64,000 nt of DNA, taken from positions 1 through 64,000 of the forward strand of contig JANQOF010000026.1 of NCBI GenBank assembly GCA_028279215.1. Reading direction: 5' to 3'. This document shows positions 17,870 to 27,207 of the stretch, piece by piece. Origin of the DNA: Pirellulales bacterium (GTDB lineage: Bacteria; Planctomycetota; Planctomycetia; Pirellulales; Lacipirellulaceae). A program made the translations under genes and the position numbers. The stretch's first letter is position 1. Each line of letters begins with the position of its first letter. Under the pieces are notes generated by a model, which did not search any database, was not told the DNA's origin, and was given only the letters and a program-made list of their open reading frames with translations.

Positions 17870-19207
17870 CTAACCCATCACGGTTGCTGCCTCGTTGCAG
17901 AGCTCCTTGGCAACCTCCGCGGTTGGTGCTTCGGCAACGACTCGGACAATCGGCTCGGTATTGCTGGCCCGAATCAAAATCCAGCGATCAGGCCAGTCGA
18001 GGCGCAGCCCGTCCATACGGTCCGCTTTGGCGGCGTGGAAATGGGCTTCGAGTTTGTGAAGTACCGTTGCCACCGCCACGGGGTCGATGGCGACCTTCGC
18101 CTTATGGATGGCGTACTGCGGAAGTTCGTCGACAAGTTGGCTAAGTGGCACATCGCGTTGGGCAAGCGCGTCCAAGACCAGCGCCATGCCGATCATACTA
18201 TCGCGGACGCCGATTACCCGCGGATGGATCACGCCGCCGTTGCCCTCGCCGGCAAGCACCGCGTCGTGATGCAACATGCAGTCCACCACGTTGGCTTCGC
18301 CGACTTTAGAGCGATGAAACGGCACGCCGTACTTCTCGGCGAGATCTTGCGTCATGCGGCTGGTCGAACAGTTCGTCACCACGGGTCCAGGACTGGATCG
18401 CAACACATGATCCACCGCCAGGGCCAACGTAAACTCTTCTCCGACGTAGCGGCCCTTCTCGTCGACCAAAGCGAGTCGGTCCGCGTCTGGATCTTGGCAA
18501 AACCCGACCACAACGTCTTCGCTCGTCACGCGCTTCGATACGCTAACAAGGTTCTCCGCGGTAGGTTCGGGTAGGTGCAAGAACTGGCCCGTGGGCTCAG
18601 CACCGAGATGAATCGTCTCGCAGCCGAGCTTCTCCAGCACATAACTTCCCACAACACCGCCGGCTCCGTGGTTTGAGTCGAGTAACACCTTGAACTTGTG
18701 GCCACGGATTCGTTCGACATCCACCAGCGGCGCGATCAGATCCCAATGTTCGGTTCGTGTGTCGGCAACTTGCTCGACAGTGCCGACACTTTCGTGCGCT
18801 GCCCAGTTCACTTCGTCCGCTTGGTACCTCCGTTTGACAAGTTCGCCTTCGTCGGCGGGAATCACGCGGCCATCGGGACCGAAGAGCTTCAGCCCATTGT
18901 ATGCCGCTGGATTGTGACTGGCCGACACCTGGACTCCGCCTACCGCGTGGTAGTGCTTGACCAAGACGCCGGTAGTGGGAGTGGCGCACGGGCCGGCGTC
19001 CAGAACCGTGTGGCCAGTGCCCACAAGCGCCGCGCGCGCGGCCTCACACAGCATTGGACCTGTGACACGTCCATCGAACGACAGTACAACCGGCCCACGG
19101 GGCAAGCCCGAGGCGAACGCTCCCAAGTATCGGACGACCAACTCGGGCGTCAGTGATTCGCCGACTATTCCGCGTAGTCCAGAAACGCTGATGATGGGTT
19201 CGGGCAT
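17870..19207 (-). CDS. glmM: phosphoglucosamine mutase / phosphomannomutase family
   Basis: A 445-residue alpha-D-phosphohexomutase. All four family signatures are present: the phosphoserine loop QVSASHNPAAYNG near residue 98, the Mg-binding CQDPDADRLAL near residue 235, the sugar-binding GEGNGGVIHP near residue 318, and the phosphate-binding RASNTEPIVRV near residue 416. It probably makes glucosamine-1-phosphate for UDP-GlcNAc and the envelope. A phosphomannomutase role cannot be excluded on motifs alone, so the gene symbol is provisional. The ATG has no clear Shine-Dalgarno. It is divergent from apbE across 76 nt. Confidence 0.88.
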   Translation of the reverse strand: MPEPIISVSGLRGIVGESLTPELVVRYLGAFASGLPRGPVVLSFDGRVTGPMLCEAARAALVGTGHTVLDAGPCATPTTGVLVKHYHAVGGVQVSASHNPAAYNGLKLFGPDGRVIPADEGELVKRRYQADEVNWAAHESVGTVEQVADTRTEHWDLIAPLVDVERIRGHKFKVLLDSNHGAGGVVGSYVLEKLGCETIHLGAEPTGQFLHLPEPTAENLVSVSKRVTSEDVVVGFCQDPDADRLALVDEKGRYVGEEFTLALAVDHVLRSSPGPVVTNCSTSRMTQDLAEKYGVPFHRSKVGEANVVDCMLHHDAVLAGEGNGGVIHPRVIGVRDSMIGMALVLDALAQRDVPLSQLVDELPQYAIHKAKVAIDPVAVATVLHKLEAHFHAAKADRMDGLRLDWPDRWILIRASNTEPIVRVVAEAPTAEVAKELCNEAATVMG

Positions 19208-19274
19208 AACAGTTTAGTGAGGAGTTAAACTTTGCGATTGTCGCAGCTTTTCGCCGTATGCGTTCGATTTCGCC

Positions 19275-19280
19275 TATAAT
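19275..19280 (+). promoter_or_regulatory. candidate -10 box of apbE
   Basis: A perfect TATAAT ends 3 nt before the first of two ATG codons of apbE. If used, transcription would start at or very near the start codon and the mRNA would be leaderless. No convincing -35 lies 16-18 nt upstream, so this is suggestive only. Confidence 0.35.
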
Positions 19281-19283
19281 GCA

Positions 19284-20390
19284 ATGATGAGCGAGCAGCC
19301 GTCCAGTCATCGACGCGATTTTCTCACGGGCAAGACCGCAGGCCAAGTGGCCGCCGACGCAATTCAGCAAGCGGCCGACCACGTGGCCGAGTTCGCCGAC
19401 GCTCTTGCGCCTCGTGCGTTGGCGACGATCGACCAAGCGGCGGGCTACGTCGTCACGCTGCGGCGGCGAGCGATGGCTTGCGACTTTGAAGTTTGCCTGA
19501 ATGCCGATCGCGATAGCCGTGGATCCGTGGCAGCGATGCAGGCGCTCGACCTGATTGACGAGCTCGAGTCGCAGATGACCATCTATCGCGACACGAGCGA
19601 AGTGCTTGAGATCAATCGCGAGGCCGCAAATGCGTGGGTCGACGTCGAGTCGCGATTGTTTGACGTGCTGCAGTTGAGCGATCGACTCCATTGCGAGACA
19701 CAGGGCGCGTTCGACCTAACCGGTGGCCCGCTATCGCGAATCTGGGGATTCGACCAACGTAAGGGGAAGCTTCCTACCGACGATCAGATAGCCGAAGCAC
19801 TGAAATTCGTCGGATGGGACAAGGTAGAACTCGACGTGAGCGCTGATCGGATCCGCTTCTTGCGATCGGGCGTCGATATCAACCTCAACAGCATCGGCAA
19901 AGGTTACGCCCTCGACCGAGCGGCTGAATTACTCGCCGATAGCGATGTCGACGACTTCTTGATCCACGGTGGGCGGAGCACGTTGCTCGCTCGTGGTTCT
20001 CGAGCAGGGCGGCAGGGCTGGACGACTCGGTTACGTCATCCACTGCGGCCGCGACAGATCGTCGCCGAGTTTCAACTGGAAGATCAGGCATTGTCGACTT
20101 CGGGGTCGGCGACCCAGTCGTTCGTTATCGGCGGCAAGCGCTATGGCCACTTGCTTGATCCACGCAGTGGATGGCCCGCCGACGCCATGCACTCGGCGAC
20201 CGTCGTAGCACCAACTGGCGCAGAGGCCGACGCGCTATCGACCGCATTCTATGTAATGGGTGCCGACCAGGTGCAAGAGTATTGCACTGCGCACCCCCAC
20301 ATTCGGGCGCTGTTGGTGCTGCCAACTCGGAGAGTGGGGGAGGTCGAAGTGGCTATGTTTAACGTCGATTCAGCTTCGCCAAGTGGCTGA
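19284..20390 (+). CDS. apbE: FAD:protein FMN transferase (ApbE family)
   Basis: A 368-residue flavin transferase that attaches FMN to threonine of target proteins such as RNF/NQR subunits. Signatures seen are LIDELESQMTIYRDTSEV in the N-terminal half, GVDINLNSIGKGYALD, a DDFLIHGGRSTL strand and the GKRYGHLLDPRSGWP motif (canonical HHIDPxTG). The N-terminus has SSHRRDFLTGK, a Tat-like RRDFL motif, but no hydrophobic core follows, so export is doubtful. The start may be 19284 or the adjacent ATG at 19287. It is convergent with the small membrane protein at 20405. No target flavoprotein is in the window. Confidence 0.9.
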   Translation: MMSEQPSSHRRDFLTGKTAGQVAADAIQQAADHVAEFADALAPRALATIDQAAGYVVTLRRRAMACDFEVCLNADRDSRGSVAAMQALDLIDELESQMTIYRDTSEVLEINREAANAWVDVESRLFDVLQLSDRLHCETQGAFDLTGGPLSRIWGFDQRKGKLPTDDQIAEALKFVGWDKVELDVSADRIRFLRSGVDINLNSIGKGYALDRAAELLADSDVDDFLIHGGRSTLLARGSRAGRQGWTTRLRHPLRPRQIVAEFQLEDQALSTSGSATQSFVIGGKRYGHLLDPRSGWPADAMHSATVVAPTGAEADALSTAFYVMGADQVQEYCTAHPHIRALLVLPTRRVGEVEVAMFNVDSASPSG

Positions 20391-20404
20391 CGCACCATTG
20401 CAAG

Positions 20405-20824
20405 TTACCGAATCGACTCGTCGGAAGAGCCAAGCCTATGCAAATCTTCGGCGGTCGCTTCCACCATTGGCTGAGACTGCCAATCGTCTTGAAACGCATG
20501 GTCGTCTCCAGAATCAGCAGACCAATATACGAGGTCTCCTCGTTCGTCGAACACGTACGCTGCTGGGCCTGAAGGTACCGCATACCAATAGTCCATGGGA
20601 CCATATGCTATGTAGTACTCGTCGTCACCAATCGTGGTGGACGCCACCCGCGACGGCATTCTCCCTAGTGCAAGATACTCCGTCGCATTGGCGAATCGTC
20701 CATTTGCCGAGTTGACGTACGACCACCGAACCTCTGAAACCAGCCAACTTATGGGAAGAAGAAGAAGAAGCGCGGCGACAATCACCACTGGCTTAAGCCG
20801 TGACGGCGATTGGGGTCTTGCCAT
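20405..20824 (-). CDS. hypothetical single-pass membrane protein
   Basis: A 139-residue protein of unknown function. Residues about 12-30 form one strong hydrophobic helix (VVIVAALLLLLPISWLV) after a basic N-terminus, which suggests an N-in membrane anchor. The rest is an acidic, Tyr/Trp-rich soluble domain with a YYIAYGPMDYWYAVP segment. I do not recognise the family. AGGTG lies about 6 nt upstream of the ATG. It is convergent with apbE (14-nt gap) and 25 nt downstream of the DinB-like gene on the same strand, so the two may be cotranscribed. Confidence 0.65.
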   Translation of the reverse strand: MARPQSPSRLKPVVIVAALLLLLPISWLVSEVRWSYVNSANGRFANATEYLALGRMPSRVASTTIGDDEYYIAYGPMDYWYAVPSGPAAYVFDERGDLVYWSADSGDDHAFQDDWQSQPMVEATAEDLHRLGSSDESIR

Positions 20825-20849
20825 ACCGCACCTACAAGTCGAGTCTGCG

Positions 20850-21335
20850 CTAAATGACTGGTCCCTTTCCGGCGGCGCGTCGCCAACCGGAGAGTTGCGC
20901 GAGATGGAAAGAGAAGTGAGTCGTAAGGAGGTGGGCTTCCATATCGGCTACGGTTTCAATTGGAGTCCCATCAAGCAATTGGACGCCGTGAGATTGCTCC
21001 AAGTTGCTGCTTTGTGCGACTTGGAGCATTTCGCAGAGCTTTGGATACTCGCGTTGAATCTGCGCGACGAACTCGTCTTTCGCGAAAACGCCGGCGTCGA
21101 TGACTTCGTCGGAAGATCCAGGGCCAAATACCGCCACCCAATCAGGGTGCTGCATTTGCCCGCCAAGCAGCGATTGGCCCATCTCGGCCACGATTGCCAA
21201 ATGGCCCAGCACCCAAAGCGGCGGATGGCCGCCGCCAGGGGCACGCTCACAGATTTGATCGGCTGGAATGTCGGCCACTACCTGATCGAAGTAACCCAGC
21301 AAGAAGCGATTGAACTTGATTTCGCGATCAAACAT
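20850..21335 (-). CDS. DinB-like / DUF664-type four-helix protein
   Basis: 161 residues, all-helical by inspection. It has the spaced histidines typical of DinB-superfamily metal sites: PLWVLGHLAIVAEMG near residue 42 and THFSFHLAQLSGWRR near the C-terminus. Family members are putative metal-dependent thiol transferases or of unknown role; DNA-damage induction is known only for some. Its position just downstream of the DUF1598 gene (50-nt gap) does not suggest a function. Confidence 0.7.
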   Translation of the reverse strand: MFDREIKFNRFLLGYFDQVVADIPADQICERAPGGGHPPLWVLGHLAIVAEMGQSLLGGQMQHPDWVAVFGPGSSDEVIDAGVFAKDEFVAQIQREYPKLCEMLQVAQSSNLEQSHGVQLLDGTPIETVADMEAHLLTTHFSFHLAQLSGWRRAAGKGPVI

Positions 21336-21385
21336 AGGAAAGCTGCTAACGAGGGTGGAAACCTAAACCTAGACGTAGCAGCGAT

Positions 21386-22981
21386 TCATTCTATCGATCG
21401 CTCCAAATCCCACCACCACTTGCCGGAGTTCAATTCGTCTGGCAGCCGTTCGCGATGATAATCGAGCTGCTCGGTCGGTTCGGCTTGCTGGGTCAACACA
21501 CGTTGGCTGTCGATCCATACACCTCCGCTCACAGCGGCTAGAATCTTCCCTTCCTCCATCATCTTGTGATTTGCAATCGTGTCGACCTCCTGCGGAGCGT
21601 GATACTCGGGAAGTGGTAAGTGCTCTGTGTCGAGTAGCAGCACCGGGTGCCAGCCGGCGGTCGAGTACAAGTCGCTGGCGTCGAGCAGCGCTGCGACGAT
21701 GGCCAGATCGAACAAGTTGCGGAGTTCGCCGTAGACCGGGTATTTGGCCGCAAGCGATTCGAACTCGTTGGTGAATTGATGGGCAAACTGCTGGGTCGCG
21801 TCATCGGACTTGCCGGTATGAATCCGCTCGCCGCGCTTGGTCAACAGTTCATTCTCGCTCAGTACGCATACGCCCGAGCCGACGAGTTCGAAGCCGGTAC
21901 CGCTTTCGTTCGATGCGATGCCCTGATAGTTCATCGAGAACCACCAACGTAGCACGTTGAGTGGCGGCGGCGGCTTGGTGCGGCGAGTGGCGGTGTCCAA
22001 GTAGCTTTCGACGCCGACGACCCCGTGGTCCAAGCCGATACCGATTCGCTTCATATGATGATCGGCCTTCACCAGCACGTGGGCAGCGTGCGTGCTGGCG
22101 TCTAGGCCGAATACTTCTATGTCTTGACGCCCCAGCATGTCGCGGACTTCGGCAAGCCACTTGTCGCGCGCTTTGCCGCCGGGTGGAAGCGGCTTGGCTG
22201 CCGATTGGTCAAGGTAGGCCTGCGTGGCAGCGAGGTTCTGTTGGCGCGGCGTGATCGAGCAACCAAACGGTTGTTGCTGTTGATCGCGCTCGCGGCGCAG
22301 CAGCGTGATTAGGTCGTCGAGCCTGACTACAGGCGTTCCATCGGCGGTTGCAACCAAGCGATTCCCACTATCCAATCGCCAATCGCCCGCCGGACCGGCA
22401 ATTACCACATCGCCGATTTTTGGGTATACAAACACGTACTCAACGCGCTGTAGTCCGGCCAACACCAACATCGATTCGTCGAGTGGCTTGCCATCGCGGA
22501 GCCGTCGGTAGATCTCCGCTTCGAGCCTTGGCAGCGAGACGCAACGCAGTTTGGCCGACGCGCGAGGATTGAGACGGCCGATGCTTGCAGGAACTGGCGG
22601 TGTGGAAAGCGATACGAGTCTGTTCGTCGGCTTGGCGACGAACTGTCGCAACACGCCGGCTGGATCGACCCACACGCCGTTGGGGAATGCTCGGATATCG
22701 GCGGTTCCCCCGTTGGCGACCCATGAGTCGGCGCCAACGGTGGACGTGATCAGATCGATCAGCGAGTCGAAATCGGCATTCGCCGCGCCCCCAGGGAATC
22801 CTCCGTTTCCGCCTTGTTGCCCACCCAGTTGATTACCTACTCCCACCCCATTGCCGCCGATGAAATTGTTATTGCCAATGGCGTTGCCGCCCGGGATGAA
22901 CGCATTGGGCTGGGCGAGAGCCCCACCGGAGACGATCAAGGCGATCGAGCATAATCCGGCGAGCACTTGTGGGCGTCTCAT
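21386..22981 (-). CDS. secreted DUF1598-type planctomycete protein
   Basis: A 531-residue protein with a signal peptide (cleavage near GGALAQPNA) followed by a Gly/Asn-rich low-complexity stretch at residues about 25-65. The folded part contains LNVLRWWFSMNYQGI near residue 345 and a GFELVGSGVCVLSENE strand, which I associate with the DUF1598 family of Planctomycetes. That family name is from memory. The function is unknown and the location is probably periplasmic or envelope. It is divergent from the aquaglyceroporin gene. Confidence 0.72.
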   Translation of the reverse strand: MRRPQVLAGLCSIALIVSGGALAQPNAFIPGGNAIGNNNFIGGNGVGVGNQLGGQQGGNGGFPGGAANADFDSLIDLITSTVGADSWVANGGTADIRAFPNGVWVDPAGVLRQFVAKPTNRLVSLSTPPVPASIGRLNPRASAKLRCVSLPRLEAEIYRRLRDGKPLDESMLVLAGLQRVEYVFVYPKIGDVVIAGPAGDWRLDSGNRLVATADGTPVVRLDDLITLLRRERDQQQQPFGCSITPRQQNLAATQAYLDQSAAKPLPPGGKARDKWLAEVRDMLGRQDIEVFGLDASTHAAHVLVKADHHMKRIGIGLDHGVVGVESYLDTATRRTKPPPPLNVLRWWFSMNYQGIASNESGTGFELVGSGVCVLSENELLTKRGERIHTGKSDDATQQFAHQFTNEFESLAAKYPVYGELRNLFDLAIVAALLDASDLYSTAGWHPVLLLDTEHLPLPEYHAPQEVDTIANHKMMEEGKILAAVSGGVWIDSQRVLTQQAEPTEQLDYHRERLPDELNSGKWWWDLERSIE

Positions 22982-23198
22982 CGATTCGTTCCTTTCCGGC
23001 TACTGGGACAGATTCCGCCATTCTACCATTCCAGCCACATTCGTCGCTCCCCATCGAATTTATTCCTCGGAGCCGAAAGGGATGCCTACGTGCGAGTGAC
23101 CTTGGATTACCTCCTCAAGCCGCAACCGAGCCGCTATAAACGGAGGCGTGCCGCACCGCGGCCGGTGCGGCCCCCACACGAACTACGGAGATTCGAAC

Positions 23199-23957
23199 AT
23201 GGCGGCGTATGTTGGCGAGTTCTTTGGAACGGCGCTCTTGATCCTGCTTGGTTGCGGCGTGAACGCTAACGTGGCGTTACCCGGAACCAAAGGGCACGAG
23301 GCGGGATGGCTGACAATCACGCTCGGTTGGGGGATGGCCGTATTCGTTGCCGTGTGGTGTTTCGAGGCAATCAGCGGCGCCCAAATCAATCCAGCAGTCA
23401 CGGTTGGCCTGTGGGCGGTTGGAAAGATGACCGTCGCCGAAGCTGCATCCTACGTAGTTGCCCAATTGCTCGGCGCCGTCGTTGGTGCGGTGCTTGTTTA
23501 TCTACTTCATCGCGATCATTTCCGTTTGTGCGACGAGCCGACAACCAAACTAGGAGTATTCTCTACCTCGCCCGCGGTTCGCAACTATCCAAGCAACGTG
23601 GCGTGTGAAGCGGCGGGAACGTTTGTTCTGGTGCTGGCGGTACTCATGGCGGTCGAGCCAGCGTTCAAGTTCACCGAGCCAGTAACTGGCGCGCCACAAA
23701 TCCCAACTGGCGAGATTGGACTGGGATCGTTGGGAGCATTGCCAGTTGGATTGTTGGTTCTCACCATCGGCTTGTGTTTGGGTGGGCCGACCGGATACGC
23801 AATCAATCCGGCCCGCGACCTAGGGCCGCGCATTGCTCATGCGCTACTGCCCATCGAGGGCAAGGGCGACAGCGATTGGTCCTACGCATGGGTGCCGGTC
23901 GTCGGCCCGCTGGCTGGCAGTTTGTTGGCGGCCGCATTTGTTCTGGCATTTTCGTAG
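23199..23957 (+). CDS. aquaglyceroporin (MIP family, GlpF-like)
   Basis: About 252 residues and six membrane spans with two half-helix NPA boxes: AQINPAVTVG near residue 66 and YAINPARDLGPR near residue 200. The Asp after the second NPAR is the usual mark of glycerol-conducting channels rather than strict water channels. The ATG at 23199 has GGAG 8 nt upstream; the longer reading from 23148 adds a non-hydrophobic arginine-rich tail and is rejected. No glycerol kinase or dehydrogenase is adjacent. It is convergent with cdsA, with only 7 nt between the stops. Confidence 0.93.
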   Translation: MAAYVGEFFGTALLILLGCGVNANVALPGTKGHEAGWLTITLGWGMAVFVAVWCFEAISGAQINPAVTVGLWAVGKMTVAEAASYVVAQLLGAVVGAVLVYLLHRDHFRLCDEPTTKLGVFSTSPAVRNYPSNVACEAAGTFVLVLAVLMAVEPAFKFTEPVTGAPQIPTGEIGLGSLGALPVGLLVLTIGLCLGGPTGYAINPARDLGPRIAHALLPIEGKGDSDWSYAWVPVVGPLAGSLLAAAFVLAFS

Positions 23958-23964
23958 CCGAAAC

Positions 23965-24942
23965 TCATGGACCGACGATGTGCCCCATCCACAACGCGTA
24001 CGACACCGGGGCGGCCAGTAGAATCGAATCGAGCAAGTCCAGAAACCCACCAAAACCCGGCATCCAACTGCTGGAGTTCTTTACACCTGCGTCACGCTTC
24101 AGCAAACTCACCGCCAGATCGCCGAGCACGCCGGCCAGACCGACGACGATGGCGTAGATTAACACGCCGAGCAACCACTTGGTGGTCGACTGTTCGTAGG
24201 TGCACCCAAGCCACCCGGCGACGGGCCCCAGAAAAATCAGTGCGCCTACGATCGAACCTATGAAACCGCCGATGGTACCTTCCCACGTTTTGCCGGGGCT
24301 CAACTTGGGCGCCATCTTGTGCCGACCGAATGCGTGGCCGGCGGCGTAGGCACCGGTGTCGTTGAGTTTCACTGTGGCAATCGTCGTAAGCAGGGCGAGC
24401 ATTCCCCAGCGGCAATCTTCGTCCCAGACGCCGCCGGAGATGATCCGCAACTGCACTACAAAGCCCATCAGCCCGCCGGCGTACGAGATGGCGAACATGG
24501 TGCGAGCGAGGCGTGTAGCGATGGTGCCTGGCGGTTGGTCGGGTCCATCGTACGTCCACATCTCGTACAACAGGGCCATGATCAGCCCACCGATCAAGCC
24601 CCAGGCAATCCAGCCGGTTCGGCCGCTCACGCCCCCATCTGGGTAGTACAGTGTCATTGGCGCTGTGCTGGCGATCACCGTAAGCATGGTGGCGGCGTAG
24701 ACAAGTGGACGAGAAGGAATGCTGGCCGTTCGGTCTTGCTTGGCCGCTGCGACACTCGCACCCATGCGATTGGCGACCGCCTTCTCGTAGAGCCCCAGTA
24801 TCTCGCCCGCACACATCCACGCACCGACAAGCGCCAGCGGCAGCATAATCATTCCAGGCCGCGGGCCAAATTGGTCGAGCCAAGCTAGTCCCAGGACCAG
24901 CGCCACGGCAATCGTCGCCTGTATGATTCGCCAGTACAGCAT
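23965..24942 (-). CDS. cdsA: phosphatidate cytidylyltransferase
   Basis: A 325-residue polytopic membrane enzyme that makes CDP-diacylglycerol from CTP and phosphatidate. The CdsA signature is near the C-terminus: GVLGDLAVSLLKRDAGVK followed by a PGFGGFLDLLDSILL block. An earlier KLSPGKTWEGTIGGF segment is the family's conserved cytoplasmic loop. It is the last gene of the long minus-strand run, 73 nt after uppS. A uppS-cdsA pair is a widely conserved arrangement linking lipid-carrier and phospholipid synthesis. Confidence 0.95.
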   Translation of the reverse strand: MLYWRIIQATIAVALVLGLAWLDQFGPRPGMIMLPLALVGAWMCAGEILGLYEKAVANRMGASVAAAKQDRTASIPSRPLVYAATMLTVIASTAPMTLYYPDGGVSGRTGWIAWGLIGGLIMALLYEMWTYDGPDQPPGTIATRLARTMFAISYAGGLMGFVVQLRIISGGVWDEDCRWGMLALLTTIATVKLNDTGAYAAGHAFGRHKMAPKLSPGKTWEGTIGGFIGSIVGALIFLGPVAGWLGCTYEQSTTKWLLGVLIYAIVVGLAGVLGDLAVSLLKRDAGVKNSSSWMPGFGGFLDLLDSILLAAPVSYALWMGHIVGP

Positions 24943-25015
24943 CCCAAGCTTATTTATGCATGCGTCGTTACTTGCCCACCCAATCGCCGCGTCTACTACA
25001 TTCTAGTTGCCGCTT

Positions 25016-25771
25016 TTAGGCCAAGTCTGGCAGTCCGCCGAATCGGCGATCGCGGGCGGCGTAGGCCCGAATCGCCTCGTGCAATGCGACTTCGTCGAAC
25101 TCGGGCCAACAGCGGTCGGTCACCCAGATCTCCGAATAGCTGATCTGCCAGAGCAAAAAATTGCTCACACGCATCTCGCCGGCCGTGCGCACCAGCAAAT
25201 CAGGATCGGCCAATCCTGCAGTGTACATATGGCCCGAAACGCTCTCTTCGGTAATGTCCTCGGGCTCGACCGACCCGTCGCGAACTTTGCGAGCGAGCGA
25301 GCGCACGGCGTCGACAATCTCGGCACGTCCGCCGTAGTTGATCGCCAGATTCAGCCACATGCCGGTATTGCCACGACTCATTTCAATGGTGGTATCAAGT
25401 TCGGCCAACACGTGATCGGGGATTGCCTCGCGACGACCCAGCATGCGGACACGCAGGTTGTTACGCATGATCGGTTCCCGTTCGTCAATGATGTACTGTT
25501 TCAACAGCAACATCAGAAACTCTATCTCGTCGGCGGGGCGTTTCCAATTCTCGCTGCTCAGGCAGTACAGCGATAGTTGGCCGATGCCAAGGTCGGAGCA
25601 AAGTTCCGTTACGTCGCGCACCACGGCTGCGCCTCGTTGATGACCCTCGATCCGAGGCAGCCCCTGCCGCTGCGCCCAACGACCGTTGCCATCCATGATG
25701 ATGGCGATGTGTACCGGCCGCCGTTCAGGCGGAACGTCGGTTAAGAGTTCGAGGGCGTGCAAGTTCGACAT
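25016..25771 (-). CDS. uppS: isoprenyl (undecaprenyl) diphosphate synthase
   Basis: About 251 residues. This cis-prenyltransferase makes the C55 lipid carrier for peptidoglycan and polysaccharide export. Motifs visible are HIAIIMDGNGRWAQRQGL near the N-terminus (catalytic Asp), GHQRGAAVV, LYCLSSENWKRP, and the C-terminal DLLVRTAGEMRVSNFLLWQ with SEIWVTDRCWPEF. I chose the ATG at 25771. A GTG at 25795 would overlap the purA stop and is also conceivable, with GAGGGG lying between them. The 17-nt gap to purA suggests coupling. Confidence 0.96.
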   Translation of the reverse strand: MSNLHALELLTDVPPERRPVHIAIIMDGNGRWAQRQGLPRIEGHQRGAAVVRDVTELCSDLGIGQLSLYCLSSENWKRPADEIEFLMLLLKQYIIDEREPIMRNNLRVRMLGRREAIPDHVLAELDTTIEMSRGNTGMWLNLAINYGGRAEIVDAVRSLARKVRDGSVEPEDITEESVSGHMYTAGLADPDLLVRTAGEMRVSNFLLWQISYSEIWVTDRCWPEFDEVALHEAIRAYAARDRRFGGLPDLA

Positions 25772-25788
25772 GCCGATTTGGCGCCCCC

Positions 25789-27111
25789 TCAGCACTTGGC
25801 CAGCGACTCGTTGACCACAATGGTTTGCTCGCGGCCGGGTCCGACGGAAACCACGTCGACCGGGCAGCCGATCAGATCCGAGATTCGATCGAGATAGCCT
25901 TTCGCCGCGGCAGGCAATTCATCGTACGAGGTGATATGGTCTATTTCCTCTCGCCAACCGCTCACCGTTTCGTAAATCGGCTTCACACGGCGCAGATCGT
26001 CTACATGACTGGGAAATGCCGTGGTGCGCCGGCCGTCGATCTCGTACGCTGTGCAGATCGCAATCTCGTCGAGTCCGCTCAATACGTCCATCAGCATTAC
26101 GCACAGAGCGTCGACGCCGCCAAGGCGTGCCGTGTAACGTATCGCTACCGCATCGAGCCAGCCACAACGCCGCGGCCGTCGTGTCACCGTGCCGTACTCG
26201 TTGCCACGATCGCGAAGGTACTGGCCCGTGTCGTCTTCAAGTTCGGTGGGAAACGGCCCGCCACCAACTCGAGTGGAGTAGGCCTTTACCACGCCGAGCA
26301 CTCGGTCGAGGTACTTGCCGGGTACGCCCGATCCGTTCGAGATGCCGACGCCCGAGCTATTGCTGCTGGTGACGTAGGGATAGGTGCCGTGGTCGACGTC
26401 GAGCAACGAACCTTGGGCCCCCTCAAACAACACTTGCTCGCCGCATTCCAGAGAGGTTAACAACAGCTCGGTGGTGTCTGCTACGAATGGCTGGAGCCGT
26501 TCGGCAAACTCGGCATACTGGCTGTGAATTGCATTGGCGTCGAGCGGCTCGAACTCGCCGTCGGCGACCATGGCGGCGAGCACGCGATTCTTCTCGGCGG
26601 TGATGTGGTGGATACGATCGCGAAAGTCCGGTCGATACATGTCGCCCAAGCGAATGGCGTGCGAGCGAGCCACTTTGTCGCGGTAGCAGGGACCAATACC
26701 ACGCTGCGTGGTGCCGATGCTTTCGCCCCCGGTACTGCTGTCGAGCACGCGGTCTTCCGCGAAGTGCCAGGGTAGGATGACGTGGGTGCGGTCGCTGATC
26801 TTCAGGCTATCCCCGTCGAGCGTGATGCCGCGGCTCACCAACTCGTCGACTTCGTCGAGCACCTTGGCTGGGTTGAGGACCACACCTCCGGTGATCATGC
26901 AAGTGACGCCGGGTGTGAGCACGCCGCTGGGTAGCAGCGACAGCTTGTACACTTCGTCGCCTACGACCACCGTGTGGCCAGCGTTCGCGCCGCCTTGATA
27001 GCGCACCACATAGCGACGGCCTTTGGTCAGCAGGTCGACGATTTTTCCTTTCGCCTCGTCGCCCCACTGGAGGCCAATGACACATGTACCCGGCACGCTG
27101 ATCGCCCTCAT
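25789..27111 (-). CDS. purA: adenylosuccinate synthetase
   Basis: About 440 residues. It converts IMP, aspartate and GTP to adenylosuccinate, the first committed AMP step. The N-terminal P-loop reads QWGDEAKGKIVD, so Ala replaces the usual Gly of GDEGKGK. QGGANAGHTVV, QRGIGPCYRDKVAR, EGAQGSLLDVDHGTYPYVT and SGVGISNG segments follow in family order. The ATG at 27111 is used; the in-frame upstream start would be TTG with no support. purK lies 36 kb away in the same window, so purine genes are dispersed. Confidence 0.96.
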   Translation of the reverse strand: MRAISVPGTCVIGLQWGDEAKGKIVDLLTKGRRYVVRYQGGANAGHTVVVGDEVYKLSLLPSGVLTPGVTCMITGGVVLNPAKVLDEVDELVSRGITLDGDSLKISDRTHVILPWHFAEDRVLDSSTGGESIGTTQRGIGPCYRDKVARSHAIRLGDMYRPDFRDRIHHITAEKNRVLAAMVADGEFEPLDANAIHSQYAEFAERLQPFVADTTELLLTSLECGEQVLFEGAQGSLLDVDHGTYPYVTSSNSSGVGISNGSGVPGKYLDRVLGVVKAYSTRVGGGPFPTELEDDTGQYLRDRGNEYGTVTRRPRRCGWLDAVAIRYTARLGGVDALCVMLMDVLSGLDEIAICTAYEIDGRRTTAFPSHVDDLRRVKPIYETVSGWREEIDHITSYDELPAAAKGYLDRISDLIGCPVDVVSVGPGREQTIVVNESLAKC

Positions 27112-27207
27112 TGCTTGGCAAAGAAACCCGCACAAACCCCGGATTTTAGGCCGAGCGGTGCCGAGTGGTCAAGCAGCAAGGACGCAACGATTGCCAGGCG
27201 GCAGCGA

